Source: Canibacter oris (lineage in GTDB: Bacteria > Actinomycetota > Actinomycetes > Actinomycetales > Microbacteriaceae). From it: a DNA stretch of 64,000 bases. Below the pieces are notes generated by a model. It was given only the letters and a program-made list of their open reading frames with translations, was not told where the DNA came from and did not search any database. The stretch lies in assembly GCF_014197205.1 (NCBI RefSeq), contig NZ_JACIFD010000001.1:121946-185945 (forward strand). The letters run 5' to 3'. Both the position numbers and the translations under genes were made by a program. Each line of letters begins with the position of its first letter. Positions within the stretch are counted from its first letter, which is position 1. Positions 1-8,650 of this stretch are shown here, one piece after another.

Positions 1-885
1 GCGCCAGCCGGATTCGCTACCTGCTGCCCGGCAATGTCAGGGGCGGAACCGTGAATCGCCTCAAACATGCTCGGAGCCGAACCGTCAAGATTGAGATTAG
101 CGCTGGTTGATACGCCCATACCGCCCTGAATCACCGCCCCCAAATCAGTGACGATATCACCGAAAAGATTGTCTGTCACAACCACGTCAAAACGCTCAGG
201 GCACACCGGCAGATGGAAGCACATAGCGTCAACGTGCACATAATCGACAGTCACCTCGGGGTAGTCTTGACCCACCTCTGCGACAACCTTCGACCACAGC
301 TTACCGGCGGCGACCAGCACGTTAGTTTTGTGGCACAGCGTCAGCTTCTTACGGCGCTGCATCGCCAGCTTAAACGCGTACTCTACCACCCGGCGCACCG
401 CCGCGTAAGTGTTCACAGACTCCTGCACCGCAACCTCAAGCGGCGTGTCAGCGTGCACAGTGAGACCCTCTGCAACATATGCGCCCTCAGTGTTTTCGCG
501 CACGAAAACGATGTCGCACTGCTCTGGCTGCAACCCGGCAATTGGTGTCGGCACCCCTGGGTACAGGCGCACTGGACGCACATTAGCTGCCTGCGTAAAA
601 CGCTTGCGCATCTCTAAAATAATCCCGCGCTCGAGAATTCCGGGAGTTACCCGCGGGTCACCCATTGCGCCGAACAAAATCGCGTCAAACTCGGCCAGCT
701 CAGCCGCCGCCTCCTGTAAAAGCTCCCCGGTCGCGAGATAGTGATCGGCTCCCATCGGAAAATACTGTCGCGCCGTACTGAAACCAAACCGTTGCTCGGC
801 TGCATCCAGTACCGCAACCGCGGCCGCAATGACCTCGGGGCCGATACCGTCACCCGGCATAATCGCAATTTTATGAGCTGTCATA
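1..885 (-). CDS. leuB: 3-isopropylmalate dehydrogenase (LeuB family), 3' end cut by window edge
   Basis: The frame read leftwards from an ATG at 885-883 stays open for 295 codons to base 1, so the C-terminal part lies outside the window. The N-terminus MTAHKIAIMPGDGIGPEV is the NAD-binding start of the isopropylmalate/isocitrate dehydrogenase family. Further family landmarks are GAMGDPRVTPGILERG, the VRENTEGAY segment, the HKTNVL lysine region, DNLFGDIVTDLG with metal-binding aspartates, and FEAIHGSAPDIAG. LeuB oxidatively decarboxylates 3-isopropylmalate in leucine synthesis in the cytoplasm; tartrate or homoisocitrate dehydrogenases are related, but the GDP-x5-GxLERG segment resembles actinobacterial LeuB. 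An AAGGAA ribosome site precedes the start. It lies 34 nt behind the dsbA-like gene and is probably co-transcribed. Confidence 0.9.
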
Positions 886-919
886 GTGCTTCCTTGAGGG
901 TAGGCGCAGAGCTGCGACG

Positions 920-1711
920 TTAGTTAGAGCTGTTTTCGGCAATAAAGGTGCGGAAAGTTTCAAGCGGCTGCGCGCCGGTAATCGGGGTTTGGCCAATAGC
1001 AAAGAACGGCACACTGTTCACCCCGAGCTGCTGTGCCAGAGCGGTTTCTTCCACAACTTTTTGTTGCAGCTGTGGATCAGCCAAGCGCTCCTGGAACTTT
1101 TGTATGTCAGGAACCCCCGCGGTCTTCGCGAAAGCCACTAGCTCTTGCTCGCTCAGCTCCGGGTGACCATTGGTTGGGGCCTTGTCGAAAACTGCCTCCA
1201 CAAACTCTTTAAACTTGCCCTGCTCTGCAGCTGCGTGTGCTGCCACTGCGCCCCGGCGGGAACCCTCATCGAAGAATGAAACCACGCGCACCTCGATGCG
1301 CATCTTACCGGTTGCAATGTATTCCTTGTGCAGGGTAGGCAGCGTTTCGCGAGTGAACTTGGCGCAGTAAGGGCAGCCCATGTCGATCCACTCCCGCATA
1401 ACCAGCGGTGCATCAGCTTTGCCGATGGTCATGCTCTCCGGGTGGTTTGCGAGTACGTCATCGAGGCTCTGAGCACCCGCAACCTGTTGCGCAGCCTGCT
1501 TTTCGGCAGCGGTTTTGGAGTCAGACGTAGCAGCATCTGAGCTTGCCTCAGCGCTGTGCTGCGCGGTAGCAACAGCTTCGGAATCAGATTTGCTAGCTCC
1601 AGCACGCTGCCCGAGCATGAACGCTAAGACTGCCCCCAGTGCGACGATAACTGCCACCAGGACGTAGATAATCTTGATAAATTTCCGTTTAGTCTGTTCC
1701 GCTGTTTTCAC
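920..1711 (-). CDS. membrane-anchored DsbA-like thiol oxidoreductase
   Basis: 263 aa. Residues about 11-34 form one hydrophobic N-terminal anchor with positive flanking residues, followed by an Ala/Ser/Asp/Lys-rich linker to about residue 80. A DsbA/thioredoxin-fold domain then carries the redox motif C113-P-Y-C116 and a plausible cis-proline loop near the C-terminus (NSVPFFAIG). This matches the actinobacterial DSBA-like family whose catalytic domain sits outside the membrane and oxidises or isomerises disulfides in exported proteins. The GTG start at 1711-1709 has no Shine-Dalgarno but a TAGGCT hexamer six nt upstream, so the mRNA may be leaderless. Divergent from thrS and probably co-transcribed with leuB. 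The partner (a VKOR- or DsbD-type reoxidant) is not in the window. Confidence 0.88.
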   Translation of the reverse strand: MKTAEQTKRKFIKIIYVLVAVIVALGAVLAFMLGQRAGASKSDSEAVATAQHSAEASSDAATSDSKTAAEKQAAQQVAGAQSLDDVLANHPESMTIGKADAPLVMREWIDMGCPYCAKFTRETLPTLHKEYIATGKMRIEVRVVSFFDEGSRRGAVAAHAAAEQGKFKEFVEAVFDKAPTNGHPELSEQELVAFAKTAGVPDIQKFQERLADPQLQQKVVEETALAQQLGVNSVPFFAIGQTPITGAQPLETFRTFIAENSSN

Positions 1712-1717
1712 AACAAT

Positions 1718-1723
1718 AGCCTA
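1718..1723 (-). promoter_or_regulatory. -10-like element for leaderless dsbA-like mRNA
   Basis: TAGGCT on the minus strand, separated by exactly six nt from the GTG start at 1711. This spacing would put the transcript 5' end at the start codon. No convincing -35 hexamer is seen. Confidence 0.45.
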
Positions 1724-1856
1724 GCGGAAAAGCCTTGCACAAAGATGTGTAAGCGGTAAGAAAATATCAGCAATCCCGGGAAATTCGCTGCTGCCGAAGG
1801 TAAACCAGAGTAAACTTGAGTGTCTAAACTTAATTATTCGATACGAGGAGTTCTGA

Positions 1857-3818
1857 GTGGCCGACGGGTTTGCACTTTTCACTGACCGGAACGTTGTCGC
1901 GATGCGCGTTAACGGTGAGTTGCGGGATTTAGCGCACACGGTGACAGACACCGACACGGTTGAGCCAGTCACAATCGACTCTCCTGACGGGTTGAATATT
2001 TTGCGCCACTCCGCGGCGCACGTGCTGGCGCAGGCGGTGCAGGCGATTAACCCGGAGGCAAAACTGGGCATTGGCCCACCAATCACCGACGGTTTTTACT
2101 ACGATTTTGATCCTGCGGTGCCGTTTACCCCGGAAGATTTGAAGCAGATTAGTAAAGAAATGCAGCGCATCATTAAACAGGGGCAGCGCTTCGTGCGTCG
2201 CGTTGTGACTGAGGATGAAGCGCGGCAAGAACTGGCTGCGGAACCGTACAAGCTCGAACTGATTGGGCTAAAGGGCGCGGGTGACGACAACGAGAGTGTT
2301 GAGGTTGGTGGCGCGGAGCTCACCATTTATGACAATGTGGATCCTAAAACCGGCGAGGTTTGCTGGAAAGATTTGTGCCGCGGGCCGCACCTGCCCAACA
2401 CCCGCATGATTGGTAACGGGTGGGCCTTGCTGCGCAGTGCCGGAGCTTACTGGCGCGGCAGCGAGAAAAACCCGATGCTGCAGCGTATTTATGGCACCGC
2501 GTGGCCGAGCAAAGAGGAGCTGCGCGACTATCAGACCCGGCTGGAAGAGGCGGCCAAGCGTGATCACCGCAAACTCGGGGTGGAGCTTGATCTGTTTAGC
2601 TTCCCAGATGAGATTGGTTCCGGCCTCGCGGTTTTCCACCCGAAGGGCGGCAAGATCCGCAATGAAATGGAAAATTATCTGCGCGAACAGCTGTTAGCAG
2701 CTGACTACGAGCTGGTAAACACTCCGCACATCACCAAGGGACAACTGTTTGAAACCAGTCAGCACCTGAACTGGTACAAAGACGGGATGTTTCCGGCGAT
2801 GCACCTCGACGAGGTATGTGATGCTGCCGGTAACGTAGTGAAGCCGGGGCAAGATTACTACCTGAAGCCAATGAACTGCCCGTTCCACAACCTGATTTTC
2901 CGGGCGCGAGCGCGCAGCTACCGCGAACTGCCGCTGCGCCTTGCCGAATTCGGCACTGTTTACCGTTACGAAAAGAGCGGCACCCTTGCCGGTTTGACTC
3001 GGGTGCGCGGTTTGACCCAGGATGACGCGCATATTTATGTCACCGAGGAGCAGGTGGCAGATGAGATTAAGCGGCAGCTGGATTTCGTGTTTGAAACTCT
3101 GCGTGGCTACGGCCTCACCGACTTCTACCTGGAGCTGTCAACCCGCGATCCAGAAAAATCAGTGGGCAGCGATGAGCAGTGGCACACCGCCGAAACGATG
3201 CTCGCGAAGATCGCTGAGGAATCTGGGCTGGAATTGGTGGCGGATCCGGGCGGCGCCGCGTTTTACGGGCCAAAAATTTCGGTGCAGGCGCGTGACGCCA
3301 TCGGCCGCACCTGGCAGTTGAGCACCGTGCAGCTCGACTTTAACCAGCCAGAGCTGTTCGAGCTGGAATACGCCGCAGCTGACGGCACCCGCAAGCGGCC
3401 AATTATGATTCACCGCGCTCTGCTCGGTTCGATTGAGCGCTTCTTTGCGATTTTGCTGGAGCACTATGCTGGTGCATTCCCAGTGTGGTTGGCTCCGGTG
3501 CAGGTTGTCGGGATTCCGGTGGCTGACGAGTTTGCTCCTTATCTCGGCGAGGTTATCGCCGAGCTGAAGCGGCGCGGGGTGCGTGCTGAGCTCGATGACA
3601 GCGATGATCGGATGCCGAAGAAGATTCGCACCCACACCAAGGCCAAGGTTCCGTTCCAGCTGATTGCCGGTGCTGACGATCGGCAAGCCGGTGCGGTAAG
3701 CTTCCGCTTCCGCGACGGCAGCCAGCTGAACGGGGTGCCAGTCGAGCAGGCCGTGAATCGCATTATGCAAGCGATTGCCGACCACGAGCAGGTAAACACC
3801 GCCTGGGAAAAAATCTAG
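1857..3818 (+). CDS. thrS: threonyl-tRNA synthetase
   Basis: 653 aa. It attaches threonine to tRNA-Thr. Order of parts: a short TGS-like N-terminus (about 1-50), the editing domain beginning with the [10 protein letters not shown] motif, the class II catalytic core, and a C-terminal anticodon-binding domain after about residue 545. Zinc ligands are visible as C341 (MNCPFH), H392 (DDAHIY) and H519 (MIHRALLGS). Motif 2 is [14 protein letters not shown] and motif 3 [15 protein letters not shown]. The GTG start is chosen because GAGGAG lies six nt upstream and the next in-frame codons match the family start. The stop overlaps the next gene by one base (TAGTG), implying translational coupling to the HIT gene. 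Confidence 0.97.
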   Translation: MADGFALFTDRNVVAMRVNGELRDLAHTVTDTDTVEPVTIDSPDGLNILRHSAAHVLAQAVQAINPEAKLGIGPPITDGFYYDFDPAVPFTPEDLKQISKEMQRIIKQGQRFVRRVVTEDEARQELAAEPYKLELIGLKGAGDDNESVEVGGAELTIYDNVDPKTGEVCWKDLCRGPHLPNTRMIGNGWALLRSAGAYWRGSEKNPMLQRIYGTAWPSKEELRDYQTRLEEAAKRDHRKLGVELDLFSFPDEIGSGLAVFHPKGGKIRNEMENYLREQLLAADYELVNTPHITKGQLFETSQHLNWYKDGMFPAMHLDEVCDAAGNVVKPGQDYYLKPMNCPFHNLIFRARARSYRELPLRLAEFGTVYRYEKSGTLAGLTRVRGLTQDDAHIYVTEEQVADEIKRQLDFVFETLRGYGLTDFYLELSTRDPEKSVGSDEQWHTAETMLAKIAEESGLELVADPGGAAFYGPKISVQARDAIGRTWQLSTVQLDFNQPELFELEYAAADGTRKRPIMIHRALLGSIERFFAILLEHYAGAFPVWLAPVQVVGIPVADEFAPYLGEVIAELKRRGVRAELDDSDDRMPKKIRTHTKAKVPFQLIAGADDRQAGAVSFRFRDGSQLNGVPVEQAVNRIMQAIADHEQVNTAWEKI

Positions 3819-4411
3819 TGACACAGCAGCAGGGCGGCTTTGCCGCTGGGCAAACATGGCAAACTCAGGCGGCGCAGGAGTTTGCTGCGGCCCCAGCTGA
3901 CGGTTTCAGTCGGCTGTGGGTGCCACACCGCATGGTGTATGTCGCTGATACCACCCAGCCGCAGCAGCATGATTGCCCGTTCTGTGCTGCTCCCGCAGGA
4001 GACGATGCGACCGGGTTGATTGTGGCGCGTGGTGAGCACGCCTATGTGCTGCTGAATCTGTTCCCCTACAACGGTGGCCACCTGCTGGTTTGCCCGTACC
4101 GGCATATTCCGCTTTACAGCGATGCAACCGCGGCTGAAACCGCGGAAATTGCGGCGCTGACGCAGACTGCAATGCGGGTGCTGGAGCAGGTCTCCGGGTG
4201 TCACGGTTTTAACATCGGGATGAACCAGGGCGAGGTTGCGGGCGCTGGAATCGCTGCTCATCTGCACCAGCATGTGGTGCCGAGGTGGCGCGGAGACGCG
4301 AATTTTCTGCCGATCATCGGGCAGACTAAAGCACTGCCGGAGCTGCTGGCTGACACTCGCCAAAAGCTGGCCGCGGCCTGGCCGCACGCTGCTGGCAGCG
4401 ATCCGCAATAA
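3818..4411 (+). CDS. HIT-family nucleotide hydrolase/phosphorylase
   Basis: 197 aa. The histidine triad is H148-L-H150-Q-H152-V-V, the nucleotide-binding and catalytic signature of HIT proteins; a CPFC pair at 53-56 probably binds zinc, as in the Ap4A-phosphorylase-like branch. The substrate is likely a dinucleoside polyphosphate or a nucleoside phosphoramidate, but it cannot be read from sequence. A GTG start overlaps the thrS stop. thrS-HIT is a conserved actinobacterial pair. In many relatives it is followed by pgsA and mannosyltransferase genes of phosphatidylinositol metabolism; here yebC follows after 68 nt instead. Confidence 0.93.
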   Translation: MTQQQGGFAAGQTWQTQAAQEFAAAPADGFSRLWVPHRMVYVADTTQPQQHDCPFCAAPAGDDATGLIVARGEHAYVLLNLFPYNGGHLLVCPYRHIPLYSDATAAETAEIAALTQTAMRVLEQVSGCHGFNIGMNQGEVAGAGIAAHLHQHVVPRWRGDANFLPIIGQTKALPELLADTRQKLAAAWPHAAGSDPQ

Positions 4412-4479
4412 ACGCAAACAGCTATCAGCGATCCGCAGTAAAATAGAACGTAATTTTAATTTAGTGAGAAGAGGTTATT

Positions 4480-5244
4480 GTGGCAGGTCACTCCAAGTGG
4501 GCTACAACTAAACACAAGAAAGCAGCGCTTGACGCGAAGCGAGCAAAGGCTTTCGCGAAGCTGACCAAGAACATTGAGGTTGCCGCGCGTGTGGGCGGCC
4601 CAGACTTGGAAGGCAACCCGGCGCTGGAGTTGGCGGTGCACAAGGCGAAGAAGCAGTCTGTGCCGAATGACAACATCGAGCGCGCGATTAAGCGCGGCGC
4701 CGGCCTCACCGGTGACACCGTAGACTACGAAACCATCATGTACGAAGGCTACGGCCCGAACGGTGTGGCGCTTTTGATTGAGTGTCTCACTGACAACCGC
4801 AATCGCGCAGCAACCGAGGTGCGTGTTGCGGTAACCCGTAATGGTGGCAATATGGCAGATCCTGGCAGCGTGTCTTACAACTTCGCGCGCAAGGGTGTTA
4901 TCACCGTGCCGCAGGAGGGCACCAGCGAAGACGACGTGATGATGGCGGTGTTGGAGGCCGGGGTAGAGGAGCTCACTCCAACCCCGAACGGCGAGGCATT
5001 CGAGGTGCTGACTGATCCAAGCAGCCTTGACGATGCCCGCAAAGCTTTGACCGCCGCCGGCATCGAATACGATTCTGCCGAGGTAGAGTTTGTGGCTGAC
5101 CTGAAGGTTGAGGTTGATGCCGAAACCGCACGGAAGGTTTTCAAGCTGATTGATGCACTGGAAGACAGTGACGATGTGCAGAACGTGTACTCAAACTTTG
5201 ATATCAGCCCGGCTGTGCAGGCGGAGCTTGAGGCAGACGACTAA
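4480..5244 (+). CDS. yebC: YebC/TACO1-family protein
   Basis: 254 aa, usual length. It begins with the strongly conserved [21 protein letters not shown] segment (here written as two parts: [14 protein letters not shown] and AALDAKR) and continues with the [18 protein letters not shown] motif of the family. These cytoplasmic proteins have been described as DNA-binding regulators and, in later work, as factors that help ribosomes on difficult (for example proline-rich) stretches. The GTG start has AGAGG seven nt upstream. A TAAAAT hexamer at about 4439-4444 is a likely -10 of its own promoter. A strong hairpin follows the stop, so ruvC is probably transcribed separately. Confidence 0.95.
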   Translation: MAGHSKWATTKHKKAALDAKRAKAFAKLTKNIEVAARVGGPDLEGNPALELAVHKAKKQSVPNDNIERAIKRGAGLTGDTVDYETIMYEGYGPNGVALLIECLTDNRNRAATEVRVAVTRNGGNMADPGSVSYNFARKGVITVPQEGTSEDDVMMAVLEAGVEELTPTPNGEAFEVLTDPSSLDDARKALTAAGIEYDSAEVEFVADLKVEVDAETARKVFKLIDALEDSDDVQNVYSNFDISPAVQAELEADD

Positions 5245-5260
5245 AGTGAAAATTTGTGGT

Positions 5261-5293
5261 GAAGCGGCGCAACCGTGGTGGCTGCGCCGCTTC
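5261..5293 (+). terminator. hairpin terminator after yebC
   Basis: Perfect 11-bp inverted repeat GAAGCGGCGCA / TGCGCCGCTTC with an 11-nt loop, 16 nt after the yebC stop. There is no T-run, as is common for actinobacterial terminators. Confidence 0.65.
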
Positions 5294-5365
5294 CTGCTAT
5301 CACCTGCGGTATTGTGGCAGCTTAAAGCGTACAGTTAGCAGTAACCAACACAGAGGGGGCAGCGA

Positions 5366-5992
5366 ATGACACACGTGCTGGGAATCGACCCGGGGCTCAC
5401 CCGGCTCGGCATGGGCATTGTGGAGCTGCTGCCGGGGCGGAAGCTAGAGTTCGTGCACGTTGAGGTGCTCACCAGTGCGCCTGACACCCCGTTAGAACGG
5501 CGGTTGCTGCACTTGGGCAGCGCAATCGAAAGGATTCTCGCCGGCTCTGAAAAGCCCGCCGCGATTGCGTTGGAACGGGTTTTTGCGCAGTCGAATCTGC
5601 CGTCGGTTATGGGGGTCGCACAAATCTCCGGAATTGTGCTGTATCACGCCGCGAAATACGGGGTGCCAATCACGATGTACACTCCTAACGAGGTGAAAAG
5701 CCAGGTTACCGGCTATGGTGCAGCCGATAAAACCCAGGTGACACAAATGGTGACTAAAATTCTGCGGCTGGCGCAGCCCCCGAAACCAGCAGATGCCGCG
5801 GACGCCTTGGCATTGGCGATTACGCACGCGTGGCAGCTGTCGCGCGGCAAAGCAGCTGCGGCACCGACCCTGCAGCAAGCGGTTGCGAAACAGTTGCGAG
5901 GCAGGGCGCAGCAGCAACCAACCGCTGCACAGCTGGCGTGGCAGGCTGCCGAGGCGAAAAACGGCAGACGCCGTCAGAATGGTCGCCGCTAA
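5366..5992 (+). CDS. ruvC: Holliday junction resolvase RuvC
   Basis: 208 aa. It cuts Holliday junctions during recombination as a dimer, normally on RuvAB-bound junctions. The RNase H-like catalytic acidic residues are visible: D8 (LGIDPG), E70 (AIALERV), D143 and D146 (DAADALALA). The C-terminal about 45 residues are a basic Gln/Ala/Arg-rich tail. GAGGGGG precedes the ATG. In most actinobacteria ruvA and ruvB follow directly; here the gene ends in a convergent overlap with an unrelated membrane-protein gene (bases CTAA hold the stop codons of both strands), so ruvAB must be elsewhere or absent. Confidence 0.96.
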   Translation: MTHVLGIDPGLTRLGMGIVELLPGRKLEFVHVEVLTSAPDTPLERRLLHLGSAIERILAGSEKPAAIALERVFAQSNLPSVMGVAQISGIVLYHAAKYGVPITMYTPNEVKSQVTGYGAADKTQVTQMVTKILRLAQPPKPADAADALALAITHAWQLSRGKAAAAPTLQQAVAKQLRGRAQQQPTAAQLAWQAAEAKNGRRRQNGRR

Positions 5993-6741
5993 CTCGCTGA
6001 AGGTGTGGGATTCGGGCCCTCAGGATCAATCAAAGGCAGCTGATCAAGCGCAATTGTGTGGGTGCGGATCGCGGCAACCGTCTCTTCCACTTCCCGCTGC
6101 TTACGCCGGCGTTTACGGTCAAACGCTCGCTGCTCCGGCAAGCTCCACCCAAAGCGCATTGCAAGCAAGCGCAGCACCGCGGTCAGCACCACGCACACCA
6201 GTCCGGTGATGGTGACATCGACACCAAAGTGAATCAGCGTCACGGTAATCCCGGAGCCGACTATAGCGGCCACGGCGTAGAGCGATCCAACATGCATCAC
6301 CGCAATCGGCATATTCAGTAACACGTCACGAATCATGCCGCCGCCAACTGCAGCGGTCACCCCGATTAGCATCGCGGGCAGCTCTGGTAGCCCGAAAGAC
6401 AGTGCCTTGGTGGTGCCGAGCGCGGTGAAAGCGCCCAGGGTGAGGGCATCTAAAATGTTGATGACCGGGTCAGCTCTGACAAACAGTTTCTGCAGCAACA
6501 TTCCCACGGTTCCGGCAATTAAACAGGTCAAAAGATAAATGTTGGTGGTGAGTGTCGCCGGAGTGATGTTGAGCAGCACATCACGGATAAAACTGCCGCC
6601 AATGCCCACAACGATTGCGATTACCGCGACCCCCAATAAATCTAGGCGTCGAAAGCCGGCGGCGTACATCGCGCCCTGGATACTGCCGAGGGCAACAGCT
6701 GCGAGATCCAGTGCGAGGGGAATAGCGAAAGTTTCAGTCAC
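5989..6741 (-). CDS. UPF0126/TRIC-type cation channel membrane protein
   Basis: 250 aa from the chosen GTG. Six or seven hydrophobic segments and two copies of the UPF0126 signature, GIGGSFIRDVLLN and GGGMIRDVLLN, show the duplicated fold. Bacterial homologues form trimeric intracellular-cation-channel-like (TRIC) proteins that conduct monovalent cations; a link to glycine uptake has been proposed for some. The open frame extends upstream to 6798, but those 19 residues are not hydrophobic or family-like, and VTETFAIPLALD fits the usual N-terminus; GGGG lies just upstream of this GTG. A basic tail (RKRRRKQR) is cytoplasmic. It converges on ruvC with a 4-nt overlap. Confidence 0.88.
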   Translation of the reverse strand: MTETFAIPLALDLAAVALGSIQGAMYAAGFRRLDLLGVAVIAIVVGIGGSFIRDVLLNITPATLTTNIYLLTCLIAGTVGMLLQKLFVRADPVINILDALTLGAFTALGTTKALSFGLPELPAMLIGVTAAVGGGMIRDVLLNMPIAVMHVGSLYAVAAIVGSGITVTLIHFGVDVTITGLVCVVLTAVLRLLAMRFGWSLPEQRAFDRKRRRKQREVEETVAAIRTHTIALDQLPLIDPEGPNPTPSAS

Positions 6742-6809
6742 CCCACAATTTTGCCAGGGTTTTTCTGGCAAACAGATAGGAGGCGCGCCGCGGCACAATC
6801 ACAATGCGT

Positions 6810-6815
6810 TACGCT
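6810..6815 (+). promoter_or_regulatory. -10-like element for leaderless recO mRNA
   Basis: TACGCT followed by six nt and then the ATG at 6822. The purine-rich AGGAGG at 6778-6783 is 38 nt from this ATG, too far to act as its ribosome site. Confidence 0.45.
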
Positions 6816-6821
6816 GTGCAT

Positions 6822-7697
6822 ATGGCAATTTTTCGGGACCGTGCTGTGGTGCTGCGCACACATAAATTGGGGGAGGCGGATCGCATCATTACGCTGCTCA
6901 CCCAACAGCATGGGCTGCGTCGCGCGGTGGCGCGCGGCGTTAGAAAAACAGCCAGCAGATTTGGTGGCAGGTTGGAGCCGTTTTCCCTCGTCGACGTGCA
7001 GTGTTATGAGGGTCGTAGTCTGGACAATGTGAGTCAGGTGGAAACCGGCAAGCTCTACGGGGTCACGCTGTCACAGGATTACGAAGCTTACATGGCAGCT
7101 AGCGCAATTTGTGAAACTGCGGTGCAACTCACAGAAAATGAGCAGCACCACAGCCCGGCACACTTTCGTCTGGTAGCGGGAGCGCTCGGGGCTTTAGCCG
7201 CGCAACAAGCACCGCCTCCTTTGCTGCTCGCAAGTTATTTGTTGCGTGCGCTGGCAGTGGCGGGATGGGCCGCGCAGTTTCACACCTGTGTGGAGTGCGG
7301 CGCAGAGATTTTATGCACCGCTACTCCCGCTGACGCCGCTGATGCCCCCACCGGTGCAGACGCTGGCGTAGCTGCCTCCGCTGGCGGCGCGGTTTTTAGT
7401 TTTGAACTCGGCGGTGTGCTGTGCACAAGCTGCGCACAGGGGGAGCTGCAGCAGCAGCAGCAGGAATCTCTGGCAACGCACACCGTGCCACAACCGGATA
7501 CACCCCCAGCTGCTACTGCGCTGGGTGAGGCTCCCTTCATGAGCGCTGCGGCTTTGCAGCTATTGCAAGCACTGCAACAGGGCGCCTGGGAACAGGCACG
7601 AGCCGCAGCTCCGGCGGTGCAGCGCAGTGTGTCGCAAACCGTCGAAAAATACGCGCAGTGGCATCTGGAGCGCCGGCTGCGCTCGCTGCTTGGATAA
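6822..7697 (+). CDS. recO: DNA repair protein RecO
   Basis: 291 aa from the second ATG, chosen because MAIFRDRAVVLRTHKLGEADRI matches the family N-terminus (OB fold); a six-codon-longer start at 6804 is possible. RecO anneals single-stranded DNA and helps load RecA in the RecFOR pathway. A four-cysteine zinc module is visible as CVEC near residue 157 and CTSC about 50 residues later. The two CxxC pairs are separated by an unusually long Ala/Asp/Thr/Gly-rich insert, and a run of five glutamines follows. Longer than typical RecO (about 240-270 aa), the excess lying in these low-complexity parts. It is followed by uppS as in many actinobacteria. Confidence 0.93.
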   Translation: MAIFRDRAVVLRTHKLGEADRIITLLTQQHGLRRAVARGVRKTASRFGGRLEPFSLVDVQCYEGRSLDNVSQVETGKLYGVTLSQDYEAYMAASAICETAVQLTENEQHHSPAHFRLVAGALGALAAQQAPPPLLLASYLLRALAVAGWAAQFHTCVECGAEILCTATPADAADAPTGADAGVAASAGGAVFSFELGGVLCTSCAQGELQQQQQESLATHTVPQPDTPPAATALGEAPFMSAAALQLLQALQQGAWEQARAAAPAVQRSVSQTVEKYAQWHLERRLRSLLG

Positions 7698-7822
7698 GCA
7701 TAGTTAGCTACAATTGTGCTCGGAAAAAGGGCGCTAAGTTATGGTGTGCGATATTGCGACGAGATTCAGGAGCAGCCCGCCTCGATTCAGTAAAATAGAA
7801 AGGTTACAGAAAAGAGGGGCAC

Positions 7823-8632
7823 ATGGCCGACAGAAAAACCACGCTGCTGCCGGTGGATTGGACAGGGCACACGCCGCCGGCTGAGCTCACCGCCGTTCCA
7901 GCGCACGTCGCCATTGTGATGGACGGCAACGGACGCTGGGCAAACAGCCGCGGCCTCACCCGCATCGAGGGGCATAAAGCCGGCGAAAAAGCACTGCTCG
8001 ACGTGGTTGCCGGAGCCATTCAGGCGGGGGTTAAACACCTCACCGTGTATGCCTTCTCAACCGAAAACTGGCGCCGCTCACCAGAAGAAGTACGCTTCCT
8101 GATGGGCTTTAACCGCGACGTGCTGCGCGGCAGACGCGACCAGCTACACGCCTGGAACGTCAGAATGCGCTGGGCTGGCCGTAAACCACGACTCTGGCGC
8201 TCCGTGCTGAAAGAACTGCAAACCGCCGAAACGCTCACCAAACACAACACCGGCCTGACACTCACAATGTGCATTAACTACGGCGGTCGCGGCGAGCTCG
8301 TCGACGCGGTGCAGCAGATTGCCGCGGCGGCGCAGGCAGGGCGGCTTGATCCACACCGCATCACCGAAAAAACCATTGGCAAATACCTTTACGTTCCGGA
8401 GCTGCCGGATGTCGACCTCTTTCTGCGCACATCCGGAGAAATGCGCACCAGTAACTTTTTGATGTGGCAGTCTGTATACGCCGAACTGATGTTTGTCGAC
8501 ACCCCGTGGCCAGACTTTAACCGCGAACAGCTGTGGCAGGCGCTCGCAGCTTTCGGTGGCAGACAACGACGATTTGGGGGCGCGGTGGATCAGCCCGCCC
8601 AGCTGCCGTCCCCTCCGGCACCACAGAATTAA
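7823..8632 (+). CDS. uppS: isoprenyl transferase (cis-prenyl diphosphate synthase)
   Basis: 269 aa. It condenses isopentenyl diphosphate onto an allylic primer to give the long-chain polyprenyl diphosphate from which the cell-wall lipid carrier is made. The family start VAIVMDGNGRWA has the catalytic Asp at D34; the ENWRRSPEEV and LRTSGEMRTSNFLMWQSVYAEL motifs are present. ATG with AAGAGGGG upstream; TAAAAT at about 7788 may be a -10. Lies between recO and dusB. Chain length (short farnesyl versus decaprenyl product) cannot be read reliably from sequence. Confidence 0.95.
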   Translation: MADRKTTLLPVDWTGHTPPAELTAVPAHVAIVMDGNGRWANSRGLTRIEGHKAGEKALLDVVAGAIQAGVKHLTVYAFSTENWRRSPEEVRFLMGFNRDVLRGRRDQLHAWNVRMRWAGRKPRLWRSVLKELQTAETLTKHNTGLTLTMCINYGGRGELVDAVQQIAAAAQAGRLDPHRITEKTIGKYLYVPELPDVDLFLRTSGEMRTSNFLMWQSVYAELMFVDTPWPDFNREQLWQALAAFGGRQRRFGGAVDQPAQLPSPPAPQN

Positions 8633-8650
8633 CCGCAACCGAAGGAAAAC

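Noticed and set aside
647..868. Minus-strand frame inside the leuB region
   Set aside because: It is out of frame with the clear LeuB reading frame 885-1, which runs off the window edge.
7440..7470. CAG trinucleotide run in recO as a variable repeat
   Set aside because: Only five to six units encoding Gln within a low-complexity part of a conserved gene; length change would stay in frame and no sign of variation can be seen.
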